A stretch of 64,000 bases of DNA from Allobosea sp. BH3 (lineage in GTDB: Bacteria; Pseudomonadota; Alphaproteobacteria; Rhizobiales; Beijerinckiaceae): positions 248,001 through 312,000 of the forward strand of contig NZ_JAIMCA010000005.1 of NCBI RefSeq assembly GCF_025499465.1. Reading direction: 5' to 3'. Below the pieces are notes generated by a model. It did no database searches, was not told the DNA's origin, and worked only from the letters and a program-made list of their open reading frames with translations. Positions 1 to 9,622 of the stretch are shown one piece after another; within the stretch, counting starts at the first letter, position 1; the number at the start of each line of letters is the position of its first letter. A program made the position numbers and the translations under genes.

Positions 1-1680
1 CAGGTCTCGGACCTCACGACCCACTTCCACACCCGCGCCGGCGTGGTGAAGGCGGTCGACGGCGTCTCCTTCGCGTTGAAGCGCGGCGAGGTGATGGGCC
101 TCGTCGGCGAGTCCGGCTCGGGCAAGAGCATCACCGGCTTCTCGATCATCGGGCTGATCGATCCGCCCGGCCGTGTCGAGAGCGGTTCGGTGCAGCTGGA
201 AGGCCGCGAACTCGTCGGGCTCGGACCCGCGGAGCTGCGCAAGATCCGCGGCAAGCAGATCTCGATGGTCTTCCAGGACCCGATGATGACGCTGAACCCG
301 ATGCTGACCATCGGGGCGCAGATCAGGCTGGCGCTGGAAGCCCATGAGAAGGTCTCTGGAAGCGAGGCGCGCCGCCGCGCCGTCGCGGCGTTGGCGCAGG
401 TCCGCATCCCCGACGCCGAGAGCAAGGTCGATTTCTATCCGCACCAGTTCTCCGGGGGCATGCGCCAGCGCGTCGCCATCGCCATCGCCCTGCTGCACCG
501 GCCGAAGCTGATCATCTGCGACGAGCCGACGACCGCACTCGACGTCTCGGTCCAGGCCGAGATCCTCGCCGAGATGAAGGAACTGGTGGCGGAACTCGGC
601 ACGGCGCTGATCTGGATCAGCCACGATCTCGCGGTCGTCGCCGAGCTTGCCGACCATGTCTGCGTCATGCGCTATGGCAAGATCGTCGAGACGGGTAGGA
701 CGCTCGATGTGCTGACCCGTCCGCGGCACCCCTATACGCAGGCGCTGCTCGATGCGCTGCCCTCCCGCGCCGAGCCGGGCACGTTGCTCGCGGGCGGCGC
801 CGGCGCCGAAGTTGCCCCGCCGCCGCGCGCCGCGAGGAAGGCAGAGCCTGCGCCCGGCGATGCAGCGCATTACGTCCGGATCGAGCATGTCGCCAAGCGC
901 TTCGCCCAGACGCCCGGCCTGCTCCGCAAGCTCGGGCAGAGGCTCGGGCTGGCAAAGGCGCCGGCCGCCGTGCAGGCGGTCGATGACGTCACGCTCGTGC
1001 TCAGGCGCGGCGAGGCGCTGGGGCTGGTCGGCGAATCTGGTTCGGGCAAGTCGACGCTGGGGCGCGTGGCGGCCGGCATCTACGCGCCCGACAGCGGCCT
1101 TGTGCGCATCGACGACGCGCCGGTAATGAGCGCGGGCCGGGAGCCGCACAAGATCACGACGCGTGTCCAGACCATTTTCCAGGACCCCTTCGCCTCGCTC
1201 AATCCGCGCATGACGGTCGGCGATTCCATCGCCGAGGGGCCATTGGCACATGGGCTGGTCGGGCGGGCGGAGGCGAAGGACTATGTCCGGCAATGGCTCG
1301 CGGCCGTGGGGCTCGATCCCGCCTTCGCCAGCCGCTATCCGCACCAGTTCTCGGGCGGCCAACGTCAGCGCGTCGCGATCGCCCGCGCATTGGCCATGCA
1401 GCCCGACGTGGTGGTCTGCGACGAGCCTGTCGCCTCGCTCGACGTCTCGATCCAGGCGCAGATCATCAACCTGCTGATCCGCCTGCGCCAGGAACTCGGC
1501 CTGACGCTGATCTTCATCTCGCACGACCTTTCGGTGGTGCGCCATCTCTGCGACCGGGTCGCGATCATGTATCGCGGCAAGATCGTCGAGAGCGGCCCCT
1601 CAGCCGAGATCTACGAGCGCCCTCAGCACGACTACACCAAGCGCCTGCTCGCCGCCGTGCCGGTGCTGCCGGTGGCGTAG
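1..1680 (+). CDS. Fused dipeptide/oligopeptide ABC transporter ATP-binding protein (DppD-DppF type), 5' partial
   Basis: Energises uptake of di-/oligopeptides or similar solutes at the cytoplasmic face of the inner membrane. The reading frame is open from base 1, and the residues before the first internal GTG (VSDLTTHF and onward) match the usual start of this family, so the true start lies left of the window. Two full nucleotide-binding domains are fused: the first has Walker A GESGSGKS, signature FSGGMRQR and Walker B LIICDEPTTALD; the second has GESGSGKSTLG, FSGGQRQR and VVVCDEPVASLD. Each ends with the oligopeptide-transporter C-terminal motif (RHPYTQALL, QHDYTKRLL). Permeases and binding protein presumably lie upstream, outside the window. 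Substrate cannot be read from the ATPase. Confidence 0.93.
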   Translation, partial: QVSDLTTHFHTRAGVVKAVDGVSFALKRGEVMGLVGESGSGKSITGFSIIGLIDPPGRVESGSVQLEGRELVGLGPAELRKIRGKQISMVFQDPMMTLNPMLTIGAQIRLALEAHEKVSGSEARRRAVAALAQVRIPDAESKVDFYPHQFSGGMRQRVAIAIALLHRPKLIICDEPTTALDVSVQAEILAEMKELVAELGTALIWISHDLAVVAELADHVCVMRYGKIVETGRTLDVLTRPRHPYTQALLDALPSRAEPGTLLAGGAGAEVAPPPRAARKAEPAPGDAAHYVRIEHVAKRFAQTPGLLRKLGQRLGLAKAPAAVQAVDDVTLVLRRGEALGLVGESGSGKSTLGRVAAGIYAPDSGLVRIDDAPVMSAGREPHKITTRVQTIFQDPFASLNPRMTVGDSIAEGPLAHGLVGRAEAKDYVRQWLAAVGLDPAFASRYPHQFSGGQRQRVAIARALAMQPDVVVCDEPVASLDVSIQAQIINLLIRLRQELGLTLIFISHDLSVVRHLCDRVAIMYRGKIVESGPSAEIYERPQHDYTKRLLAAVPVLPVA

Positions 1681-1704
1681 CGCTTCGACAGGAAAGGACC
1701 TGCC

Positions 1705-2607
1705 ATGACCCAACCCGACGAACAGTTGCCCTGGCAATGGCCGGAAGAGGTCTGGCGCGGCAAGGTCGAGCAGGTCCGCGCCGGCCGCAATCTGAAGCCG
1801 GCAAAATGGAAGAACGGCGCTCGCTGCGCGGTCGCGCTCTCCTTCGACGTCGACCACGAGACCAACGAACTGCGCGACGGCGGCAAGTCGGTGGGGCGCC
1901 TCTCCTGGGGCCAGTACGGCAACCGGGTCGGCGTGCCGAAAATCCTCAATCTGTTGAAGAAGCAGGACATCAAGGCGAGCTTCTTCGTGCCGGCCGTCAC
2001 CGCGCTGCTCTATCCGGATGAGCAGCGCCGCATCATCGGCGAGGGCCATGAGATCGGCCTCCATGGCTGGATCCACGAGGTCAACACGGCGGTGCCGCCC
2101 GCAAACGAGCGCGAGCTGCATCTGCGCTCGGCCGATACGCTCGAGAAGATCACCGGCATCCGCCCGGTGGGCATGCGCACCCCGTCCTGGGATTTCTCCG
2201 ACGTCACGCTGTCGATCGAGCGCGAGCTTGGCCTGCTCTACGATTCCTCGCTCTTCGCGGATGACGACCCCTATGAGATCGTCGAGAAAGGCGAGCCGAC
2301 CGGCATCGTCGAATTGCCGGTCGAGTGGATTCGCGACGACGCGCCCTATCTCAGCATGAACCGCTTCCAGGGCTTAAGGCCCTATACGTCGCCGGAAGCC
2401 GTCTTCGACATCTTCCGCCGCGAATTCGAGGGCGCCTATGCCGAAGGCGGGCTCTTCCTGCTGACCATGCACCCGCATGTCATCACCTATCGCTCGCGCT
2501 TCTGGATCCTCGAGGAGCTGGTCAGGCTCGCCAAGGCGAAGGGCGATTGCTGGTTCGCCAGCCACGCCGAGATCGCGGCCTATGTGAAGGCGGAGGCCGG
2601 CCTCTAG
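1705..2607 (+). CDS. Polysaccharide deacetylase family protein (NodB homology domain), cytoplasmic
   Basis: A 300-residue carbohydrate-esterase-4-like hydrolase. The NodB-type metal and catalytic residues are visible: SFDVDHE (Asp48, Asp50) and the His pair in EIGLHGWIHE near residue 120, then RTPSWDFS and a C-terminal LTMHPHV. There is no signal peptide, which fits the cytoplasmic subgroup that acts on amide bonds of small molecules (peptidase- or amidase-like members) rather than cell-wall chitin or peptidoglycan. A good Shine-Dalgarno (GGAAAGG) precedes the ATG. It starts 24 bases after the ABC ATPase and is probably in the same operon, so the imported substrate may be what it hydrolyses; this is an inference. 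Confidence 0.85.
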   Translation: MTQPDEQLPWQWPEEVWRGKVEQVRAGRNLKPAKWKNGARCAVALSFDVDHETNELRDGGKSVGRLSWGQYGNRVGVPKILNLLKKQDIKASFFVPAVTALLYPDEQRRIIGEGHEIGLHGWIHEVNTAVPPANERELHLRSADTLEKITGIRPVGMRTPSWDFSDVTLSIERELGLLYDSSLFADDDPYEIVEKGEPTGIVELPVEWIRDDAPYLSMNRFQGLRPYTSPEAVFDIFRREFEGAYAEGGLFLLTMHPHVITYRSRFWILEELVRLAKAKGDCWFASHAEIAAYVKAEAGL

Positions 2608-2711
2608 AGCATTTTCGAGCGAGGTGGACCCCGGTCCGCGTGAAGAAAATGCGATGAAGCAGAGGGAGAGTAGTTCCGCGGTTCGGAGAAGTGCGGAGCT
2701 GCTCTAGAGCG
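2606..2711. repeat. Dispersed intergenic repeat, family R1, diverged copy
   Basis: Starts at the stop codon of the deacetylase gene. It contains GCATTTTCGAGCGAGGTGG, then GAAAATGC about 25 bases later (an inverted pair), then a hairpin with arms at 2668-2680 and 2692-2704. Two cleaner copies lie at 14883-14986 and 62591-62692. No coding potential is seen. Confidence 0.75.
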
Positions 2712-2817
2712 CTGCTTCGCGGAACCGCTGCCCGATTCCCGCCGTTTTCGCTTCATCACGGGTTCAGGCCGAGGGCGGCCTGATGCCTGTGCTTTGAAAC
2801 GAAGAACAGGAATCGTA

Positions 2818-4770
2818 ATGCGCACGAAACGTTGGTTGCTGGTCGGAACAATCCTGCCGGCCCTCGTCCTCTCGCAGGCCGGACACGCCTTCGCCGAAGC
2901 CGGTTATCGGGTCGCACAGGCGCCCTCCGCAGGTGATGACGAGCCGGGGCGCGGACCACGCCAGCGGCCACAGGAGCAGCAGCAGCGCGCCCCGGGAGCA
3001 CAGCCCGGTCCGCGCGGCCCGGAGCGCCCCGTCCCGCCCGGCGCGCCGCAGGCTCCGCGTCCGCCGCAGATGCAGCCCGCCCCGCAGGCTCCCCGGCCGC
3101 AGCCGCCCGCCATGCCCGCCCCCCAGCCTCGCGGTGAGCCGCCGGCGGCACGCCCTGCGCCAAACATGGCGCCGGCTCCCGGCCAGCCTCCTTCTGCCCA
3201 GCCTCCTGCCGCCCGGCCGACGCCGCCGCGCCCGCCGGCTGAACCCAGCGTGCCGGCGGTTCCGCGCGCCGCTCCGCAGCCGCCCCCGGCCGCCGCGCCG
3301 CCGGCTCAGCGCCCGCAAGCGGCTCCGCCTGCCGCGCCTGCCCAGCCGGCTACCCCGCCTTCGGCTGTACCGCGCGGCGGCCCGGCCGTTCCGCCCTCGG
3401 CCGCGCCGCAGCCGGGCTCGGCTCCCGCCGCGCCTGCGACGCAGCAGCGTGCACCTGCGGCGCCGCCTTCCACCGCCCCGGCCGCCCCGGCCCAACCCGG
3501 TGCCGGCGCGCCGCCATCGGCCGTCCCGCCTTCCGCGGTCCCGGCACAGCCGCGTGCGCCCGGCGCGACGCAGCCCGGAACGCCTCCGGCTGCCGCTCCC
3601 GCTGCCCCGGTCGCGCCTGCCCCCGCTCCTGCTCCGGCACAGCCGCGCGCCGCGCCGCCCGCAGCAGCGCCTCAGGCTGCGCCCGTCGCACCGGCTCCGG
3701 CGCAACCCGGCGCAGCGCCGGCCCCGGCCCAGCCCGGTGTCGCACCCGCGCAGCCCGGCCTGCCTCCGGCGCCGCCGCAACAGCGCGACGGTCGTCGCAG
3801 CGGCATCTCGCCGGGCGTGGCCGGCGCCATCGGCCTCGGGGCCGGTGTGCTGGGCGGCATCATGGCGACGCAGGGCGCCGAGCGCTTCGACGACATCCGC
3901 AGCCGTCGCGAGGAGCGGCGCGAGGGCGACGTCACGGTCATCCGCGAGCCGGGGCGCACGATCATCCGCGACGATGACGGCCGCGCCATCATTCGCCGTG
4001 ACGAGGACCAGCGCTTCCGCGATCTCGGCTGGCAGGGCCGCTCCGAGCGCCGCGATGGCGAGACGCGGACCGTCTTCGAGCGGCCCGACGGCACGCGCAT
4101 CGTCACCGTCACCGACGGGGAAGGCCGGCTGATCCGGCGCACCCGCATCGGGCGCGACGACCGCGAGGTGGTGATCATCGACAACACGCTGCGCGACCGC
4201 CCGGGGCGTTTTGCCGACGACATCGTGGTGCTGCCGGCTCCGCCGCTGCCGATCCCGCGCGAACGCTATATCGTCGATGCGGATCAGGCGGACGAGGCCC
4301 TGATCTACGAGACGATCACGGCGCCGCCGGTGGCCGCCATCCCGCGCCGCTACACGCTCGACGAGGTGCGTTACTCGCCGGATCTGCGCGCCCGCATGCG
4401 CAGCGTCGATGTCGATACGATCAGCTTCGACTCGGGCTCCTGGCAGGTTTCGCCGGATCAGGGGCGGCGGCTGGCTGTGATCGCCGATTCGGTCCGGCGC
4501 GCCCTGCAGAGCTCGCCGAACGAGGTCTTCCTCGTCGAGGGCCATACCGATGCCGTTGGAGCCGATATCGACAATCTCTCGCTCTCGGACCGCCGCGCCC
4601 AGTCGGTCGCCGAAATCCTGACCCGCGACTTCCAGATCCCGCCGGAGAACCTGACGACGCAGGGCTATGGCGAGCAGTATCTGAAGGTCCAGACGCAGGA
4701 TGCCGCACGGGAGAACCGGCGTGTCACGCTGCGGCGCATCACGCCGCTGCTGACCGGCCAGAACCGCTGA
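2818..4770 (+). CDS. OmpA-family outer-membrane protein with long Pro/Ala-rich linker
   Basis: A 650-residue envelope protein predicted to anchor to peptidoglycan. The ATG at 2818 is preferred over a TTG 24 bases upstream because AACAGG stands before it and it opens directly into a signal peptide (MRTKRWLLVGTILPALVLS, cleavage near AFA). Residues about 35-330 are almost pure Pro/Ala with scattered Gln and Arg. A glycine-zipper-like segment (GVAGAIGLGAGVLGG) follows, then a charged region with many Arg-Glu and Asp-Asp pairs. The last 120 residues are an OmpA-like domain with EGHTDAVG and NLSLSDRRAQSV, the usual peptidoglycan-binding Asp and Arg. Similar proteins are common in Hyphomicrobiales; their exact role is not known to me. 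Confidence 0.88.
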   Translation: MRTKRWLLVGTILPALVLSQAGHAFAEAGYRVAQAPSAGDDEPGRGPRQRPQEQQQRAPGAQPGPRGPERPVPPGAPQAPRPPQMQPAPQAPRPQPPAMPAPQPRGEPPAARPAPNMAPAPGQPPSAQPPAARPTPPRPPAEPSVPAVPRAAPQPPPAAAPPAQRPQAAPPAAPAQPATPPSAVPRGGPAVPPSAAPQPGSAPAAPATQQRAPAAPPSTAPAAPAQPGAGAPPSAVPPSAVPAQPRAPGATQPGTPPAAAPAAPVAPAPAPAPAQPRAAPPAAAPQAAPVAPAPAQPGAAPAPAQPGVAPAQPGLPPAPPQQRDGRRSGISPGVAGAIGLGAGVLGGIMATQGAERFDDIRSRREERREGDVTVIREPGRTIIRDDDGRAIIRRDEDQRFRDLGWQGRSERRDGETRTVFERPDGTRIVTVTDGEGRLIRRTRIGRDDREVVIIDNTLRDRPGRFADDIVVLPAPPLPIPRERYIVDADQADEALIYETITAPPVAAIPRRYTLDEVRYSPDLRARMRSVDVDTISFDSGSWQVSPDQGRRLAVIADSVRRALQSSPNEVFLVEGHTDAVGADIDNLSLSDRRAQSVAEILTRDFQIPPENLTTQGYGEQYLKVQTQDAARENRRVTLRRITPLLTGQNR

Positions 4771-4787
4771 CATGGACGGGGCTGCTC

Positions 4788-4893
4788 CTGGAGCCGGATC
4801 CGATCAGGTTGAAACAACCTGATCGGTGAATCCGCCTCCAGACTATTGATAGAGAACGCGTGATCCGATCGGATTGCTACGCAATCTGATCGG
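4788..4893. repeat. Pair of strong intergenic hairpins, family R4
   Basis: Hairpin one has perfect 11-base arms (CCGATCAGGTT at 4800-4810 and AACCTGATCGG at 4816-4826) and is extended outward by CTGGAG/CTCCAG-like flanks. Hairpin two has 13-base arms at 4865-4877 and 4881-4893 with one mismatch. Both share the core CCGATC.GGTT/GATTGC. They lie behind the ompA-like gene and could end its transcript, but neither is followed by a T tract. Confidence 0.7.
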
Positions 4894-4991
4894 CGCGTGC
4901 TCTAGCAGCCCCGTTCTTCCTGCAATGCAGGGAACTTCGCACTCCGACAGCGGTTTTTCTTCCGGAGGAATCGATGATGGGAGGTGTCGCC

Positions 4992-5273
4992 ATGAAAATC
5001 TCCATTCTAGCAAGCGCGGTCTTGATGCTTGCCGGTTCGTTCGCGCCGTTGCCGGCATGGCCTCAGAGCTCTCCACCGACCGTGAGTCCTCCGGTCGCGA
5101 GGGAGCGTGCTCCCGGTGTGCCGATGGCGCCGCGAATGGATGATTCCGTGCAACTGCCGGCCGGGGATCGGGCCGCGCCACTCCATAATCGGCGTGAAGA
5201 GCGTGATGACAGGGCACAGGCCAGTCGCGATCTGCCCATGCCGCGCGGCGTGCCGTCGATCATCGCGCCCTGA
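4992..5273 (+). CDS. Small secreted protein of unknown function
   Basis: I do not recognise a family. The 93-residue product begins with a clear signal peptide (MKISILASAVLMLAGSF, cleavage around PAWPQ); the mature part is short, rich in Pro, Arg and Asp, and low in complexity. Two in-frame starts exist, each with its own Shine-Dalgarno: ATG 4974 behind CCGGAGGAA and ATG 4992 behind GGGAGG. The second is chosen because it places the signal peptide at the N-terminus. It stands alone between the R4 hairpins and a small motility-type gene 48 bases downstream. Confidence 0.6.
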   Translation: MKISILASAVLMLAGSFAPLPAWPQSSPPTVSPPVARERAPGVPMAPRMDDSVQLPAGDRAAPLHNRREERDDRAQASRDLPMPRGVPSIIAP

Positions 5274-5321
5274 TCTCGCGCGTTCAGGATTTGGCAAGGC
5301 CCGCCGGCTAGCGTGGCCGGC

Positions 5322-5519
5322 ATGAGCGACGTCGCAGCCTTAGCCCAGAGTTTCGCCGCCACGCAGGCAGCCTCGCTGCAGCAGGCGCTGAGCACCGAAA
5401 TGCTCCGCCAGGAGGCGCAGGCGCAGCAGAGCCTTGTCGCCATGCTCCAGCAGAGCACCGAGCAGATGCAGGCGACCCTCCCCGCCGGTCAGGGCGTGCT
5501 GGTCGACCGCACGGCCTGA
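5322..5519 (+). CDS. Small YjfB-like putative motility protein
   Basis: A 65-residue protein that resembles the YjfB_motility family: a short, entirely helical, Gln/Ala-rich chain (TQAASLQQALSTEMLRQEA, then QQSTEQMQATLP) ending in a small hydrophobic tail. The ATG at 5322 is chosen over an in-frame GTG nine bases upstream. Members in Bacillus and proteobacteria are small proteins of unclear function linked by annotation to motility. No flagellar genes are seen nearby, so the context gives no support. Family assignment rests on length and composition only. Confidence 0.6.
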   Translation: MSDVAALAQSFAATQAASLQQALSTEMLRQEAQAQQSLVAMLQQSTEQMQATLPAGQGVLVDRTA

Positions 5520-5560
5520 AGGCCGTTGTCAGGGTCAGGCCTCGCGCCTAGCTTCCGGCC

Positions 5561-6307
5561 ATGAGAGACAAGCCAGCCCCGGCCGAGATCGACGCCGCCA
5601 CGGTCGTTGGGGTGATCAAGCGCGTGGCAGAGCGCCATCCGCGTGTCCATTGCCTCACCAACACGGTGGCGCAAAACATCACCGCCAACATGCTCCTCGC
5701 CTTCGGCGCCGTGCCGTCCATGGCGAGCCATCCCGAGGAGGTCGCGGCGGTCGCGGGCGGTGCCGGCGCGATCCTGATCAATCTCGGCACGATCAGCCCG
5801 GAGGCCGAGCGCGCCATTCCCAAGCTGCTGGAGGTCGCGCGACAGCGCGCCATTCCGCTGGTGCTCGATCCGGTCTTCGTCGAGCTCTCGCCGCTGCGCT
5901 TGAAGCTTGCGAGCGAAGTGCTGTGGCTGCCGGGTGTGACGGTGCGCGGCAATGCGACCGAGATGGCCGCGCTCGACCGTGTCATGAGCGGTGCGGAGGG
6001 CGTGCTGCGGGTGACGACTGGCGTGGTCGACCGGATCGAGGGCATGGGCCGGCTTTTCCTGGTCCGCCACGGCAACCGGCTGATGACCAAGGTCACCGGC
6101 CTCGGTTGTGCCTCCAGCGCCCTGGTCGCGGCCTGCCGCGCCGTCGAGTCGCAGGCCGATCTCGCCGCTGCCGCCGCGCTGACTGCCTATGGCATCGCCG
6201 GTGAGATCGCGGCCGAGCGCTCGGCCGGCCCCGGCAGCTTCGCCATGCACCTGATCGATGCGCTCGCCGGGCTGGACGAGGCGACGCTCGCGGCCCGGAT
6301 GGCCTGA
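5561..6307 (+). CDS. thiM: Hydroxyethylthiazole kinase
   Basis: Phosphorylates 4-methyl-5-(2-hydroxyethyl)thiazole in the thiamine salvage pathway. The 248-residue chain shows the ThiM landmarks: VHCLTNTVAQNITANMLLAFGAVPSM near the N-terminus, the LDPVFVELS and VRGNATEM substrate-binding segments, and a KVTGLGCASSALVAA segment carrying the catalytic Cys of the ribokinase-like superfamily. Length is close to the family norm. It follows the YjfB-like gene by 41 bases. I see no TPP riboswitch in the short gap, and the usual partners thiE and thiD are not in the window. Confidence 0.9.
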   Translation: MRDKPAPAEIDAATVVGVIKRVAERHPRVHCLTNTVAQNITANMLLAFGAVPSMASHPEEVAAVAGGAGAILINLGTISPEAERAIPKLLEVARQRAIPLVLDPVFVELSPLRLKLASEVLWLPGVTVRGNATEMAALDRVMSGAEGVLRVTTGVVDRIEGMGRLFLVRHGNRLMTKVTGLGCASSALVAACRAVESQADLAAAAALTAYGIAGEIAAERSAGPGSFAMHLIDALAGLDEATLAARMA

Positions 6308-6311
6308 GCCG

Positions 6312-7184
6312 TTACTGCGTCGGTGTCAGCGAGAGCGGCTTCGGCGCGGCCGGGCGCGGTTTTGGCTTGGCCGCGGGCTTTGGCTCTGTATTGAGGCCCA
6401 GCCGGGCGCGCAGATAGGCGGCCCGCGCCGCGGTGATGCGGGCGGCGCAGAAGCCAAGCTGGCCTTCGCGCTGGAAATCCCGGCAGATCATCTCGCGCTC
6501 GGCCGAGAAGCCGGCCTGCTCGCGGGCGATGGAGCGCTGCTCGACGGCGTCCGAGCGGGCGGTCAGCGTTCGATAGCCTTCCCGCACCGCGCGCTCGGCA
6601 GCACCGCGTGCACTTTCGATCTCTTTCGCCTGACCGGAGATCGTGCGTGCATCCGGCCCCCACAGCCCGCGCGGGTCGATCCGGCACTGGGCGGCTTCGA
6701 CGACGCAGGGCTCGTTCGGCTCGACGACGAGGAAGGCGCCGTCCAGCACGTCGAAGACGATCGGGCAGATCGGCGCCTCCAGCCGGTAGCGTGGCACGCC
6801 GGAGGGGCGCCCGATTGCCGTGACGGGCAGGGGCTCGTTGCCGAAGGAGACCGAGCAGGGCTCGACCAGATTGGCCGGGCGGAAGCCGTCGAGACTGAGC
6901 TTCATCCCGTAGCCCGAAGCCATTCTGCTGAAGGTCGCCTCGCCGTGATTGCCGTTGCGGTGCAAGATCTTGCCGAGGATCGCCTCCTCGCCCGCCACCT
7001 TGATCGCCGGCATGCTCGGCGGGCGCGGCTGGCTCGGTGCCCCGGGTTGGACAGGCGCGGCTTGCAGCGTGCCGGTGGCATTGAAGGGCTGCGCGCCGGG
7101 CAGTTGCAGGGGCTGTGCCTGCGCGCCGGCGATCATCGTGGCCAGCGCCGCAAGACTGACGGCAAAGCGCGTCGATCGGCTCAT
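6312..7184 (-). CDS. Secreted protein of unknown function, Cys-containing, Pro/Lys tail
   Basis: No firm family. The 290-residue product has a signal peptide (MSRSTRFAVSLAALATMIA, cleavage at AQA), a Pro-rich stretch at residues 30-55, a central domain with paired Cys (EPCSVSFG, APICPIVF, NEPCVVE, AAQCRID), and a C-terminal helical part with ICRDFQREGQLGFCAAR that vaguely resembles LprI-type lysozyme-inhibitor repeats. It ends in a Lys/Pro-rich tail. The start at 7184 has AGAAGGA seven bases upstream; an ATG at 7232 is in frame but has no ribosome binding site. It is convergent with thiM, with a 4-base gap. Confidence 0.65.
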   Translation of the reverse strand: MSRSTRFAVSLAALATMIAGAQAQPLQLPGAQPFNATGTLQAAPVQPGAPSQPRPPSMPAIKVAGEEAILGKILHRNGNHGEATFSRMASGYGMKLSLDGFRPANLVEPCSVSFGNEPLPVTAIGRPSGVPRYRLEAPICPIVFDVLDGAFLVVEPNEPCVVEAAQCRIDPRGLWGPDARTISGQAKEIESARGAAERAVREGYRTLTARSDAVEQRSIAREQAGFSAEREMICRDFQREGQLGFCAARITAARAAYLRARLGLNTEPKPAAKPKPRPAAPKPLSLTPTQ

Positions 7185-7230
7185 GGGGAGTCCTTCTGAG
7201 GGAATCCTCGGGGAGTCCTTGGGGGAATCC
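7185..7230. repeat. Tandem duplication covering a ribosome binding site
   Basis: Two imperfect copies of a 21-25 base unit (GGGGAGTCCTTCTGAGGGAA and GGGGAGTCCTTGGGGGAATC) lie end to end just upstream of the secreted-protein gene on the minus strand. Each copy carries one AAGGA-like Shine-Dalgarno in minus orientation. Confidence 0.7.
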
Positions 7231-7366
7231 ATGGGCAGGCGGAACGGCCTTTCTGCATGAAGGGCAACGCCGGGATGTGCAAGGGCGGCGAGGCCACACT
7301 CGGCCGGAAAGCGGGAGGGCCGTCCTGCAAAGCCTGCATCCCTCGTTTCTTAATCGGCTCGCCTGT

Positions 7367-7397
7367 CTTGCAAGGGCGGGAACACCCTCACTATATA
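7367..7397 (+). promoter_or_regulatory. Heat-shock (RpoH-type) promoter candidate of dnaK
   Basis: CTTG at 7367-7370 followed, 18 bases later, by CACTATATA (7389-7397) resembles alphaproteobacterial sigma-32 promoters (CTTG ... CYTATNT). It leaves a 5' leader of about 150 bases before dnaK. No CIRCE inverted repeat is seen. The gap 7233-7553 holds no convincing gene. Confidence 0.5.
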
Positions 7398-7553
7398 CGC
7401 CGCCAAGGGGCGGTTGTTGGAGTTCTGACCACCGTCGAACGTGGAATGCCGGTTCGTTCGCCGCTGAAGCGGGGGCGGTCCGGTCCATGGGCCGGCAGGC
7501 GGCGTGAAGACGTCGCGGGCCGGCGATCTGCTCAATCGAAAGGGATCCCGTCC

Positions 7554-9470
<1,917 letters not shown>

Positions 9471-9496
9471 GCCGCGCTTGCCTTCCAGCAGACGTC

Positions 9497-9590
9497 ATGG
9501 CCGGGCTTGACCCGGCCATCTCGTTACGGGAAGGCCTCATGAATGTTGAACGCTGTCCTGCGTGAGATGGCCGGGCCTGAGCCCGGCCAT
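9497..9590. repeat. Two ATGGCCGGG palindromes between dnaK and dnaJ, family R3
   Basis: Palindrome one: ATGGCCGGG (9497-9505), loop CTTGA, CCCGGCCAT (9511-9519). Palindrome two: ATGGCCGGGC (9567-9576), loop CTGA, GCCCGGCCAT (9581-9590). Both arms are perfect. Related elements with the core GGGCTTGACCCG occur at 34183 and 19475. They may stabilise or attenuate the dnaK-dnaJ transcript. Confidence 0.75.
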
Positions 9591-9622
9591 GGCGCGCGGG
9601 GCGCGAAGGGGCCGTTCGATCG

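Noticed and set aside
3000..3780. Repeated short Pro/Ala-codon units that look like a repeat array
   Set aside because: No constant unit or spacer; it is low-complexity coding sequence, not CRISPR or a tandem array.
2764..4773. A 669-codon open frame on the minus strand opposite the OmpA-family gene
   Set aside because: Product is Arg/Gly-rich low-complexity sequence with no domain, and it mirrors the Pro/Ala linker of the plus-strand gene. GC bias keeps the antisense frame open.
5520..5560. Possible TPP riboswitch before thiM
   Set aside because: The gap is only 41 bases and lacks the conserved CUGAGA and ACCUGA motifs.
7257..7553. N-terminal extension of dnaK by 99 codons
   Set aside because: DnaK starts [12 protein letters not shown] in all relatives; the extension is GC-rich leader DNA containing the promoter.
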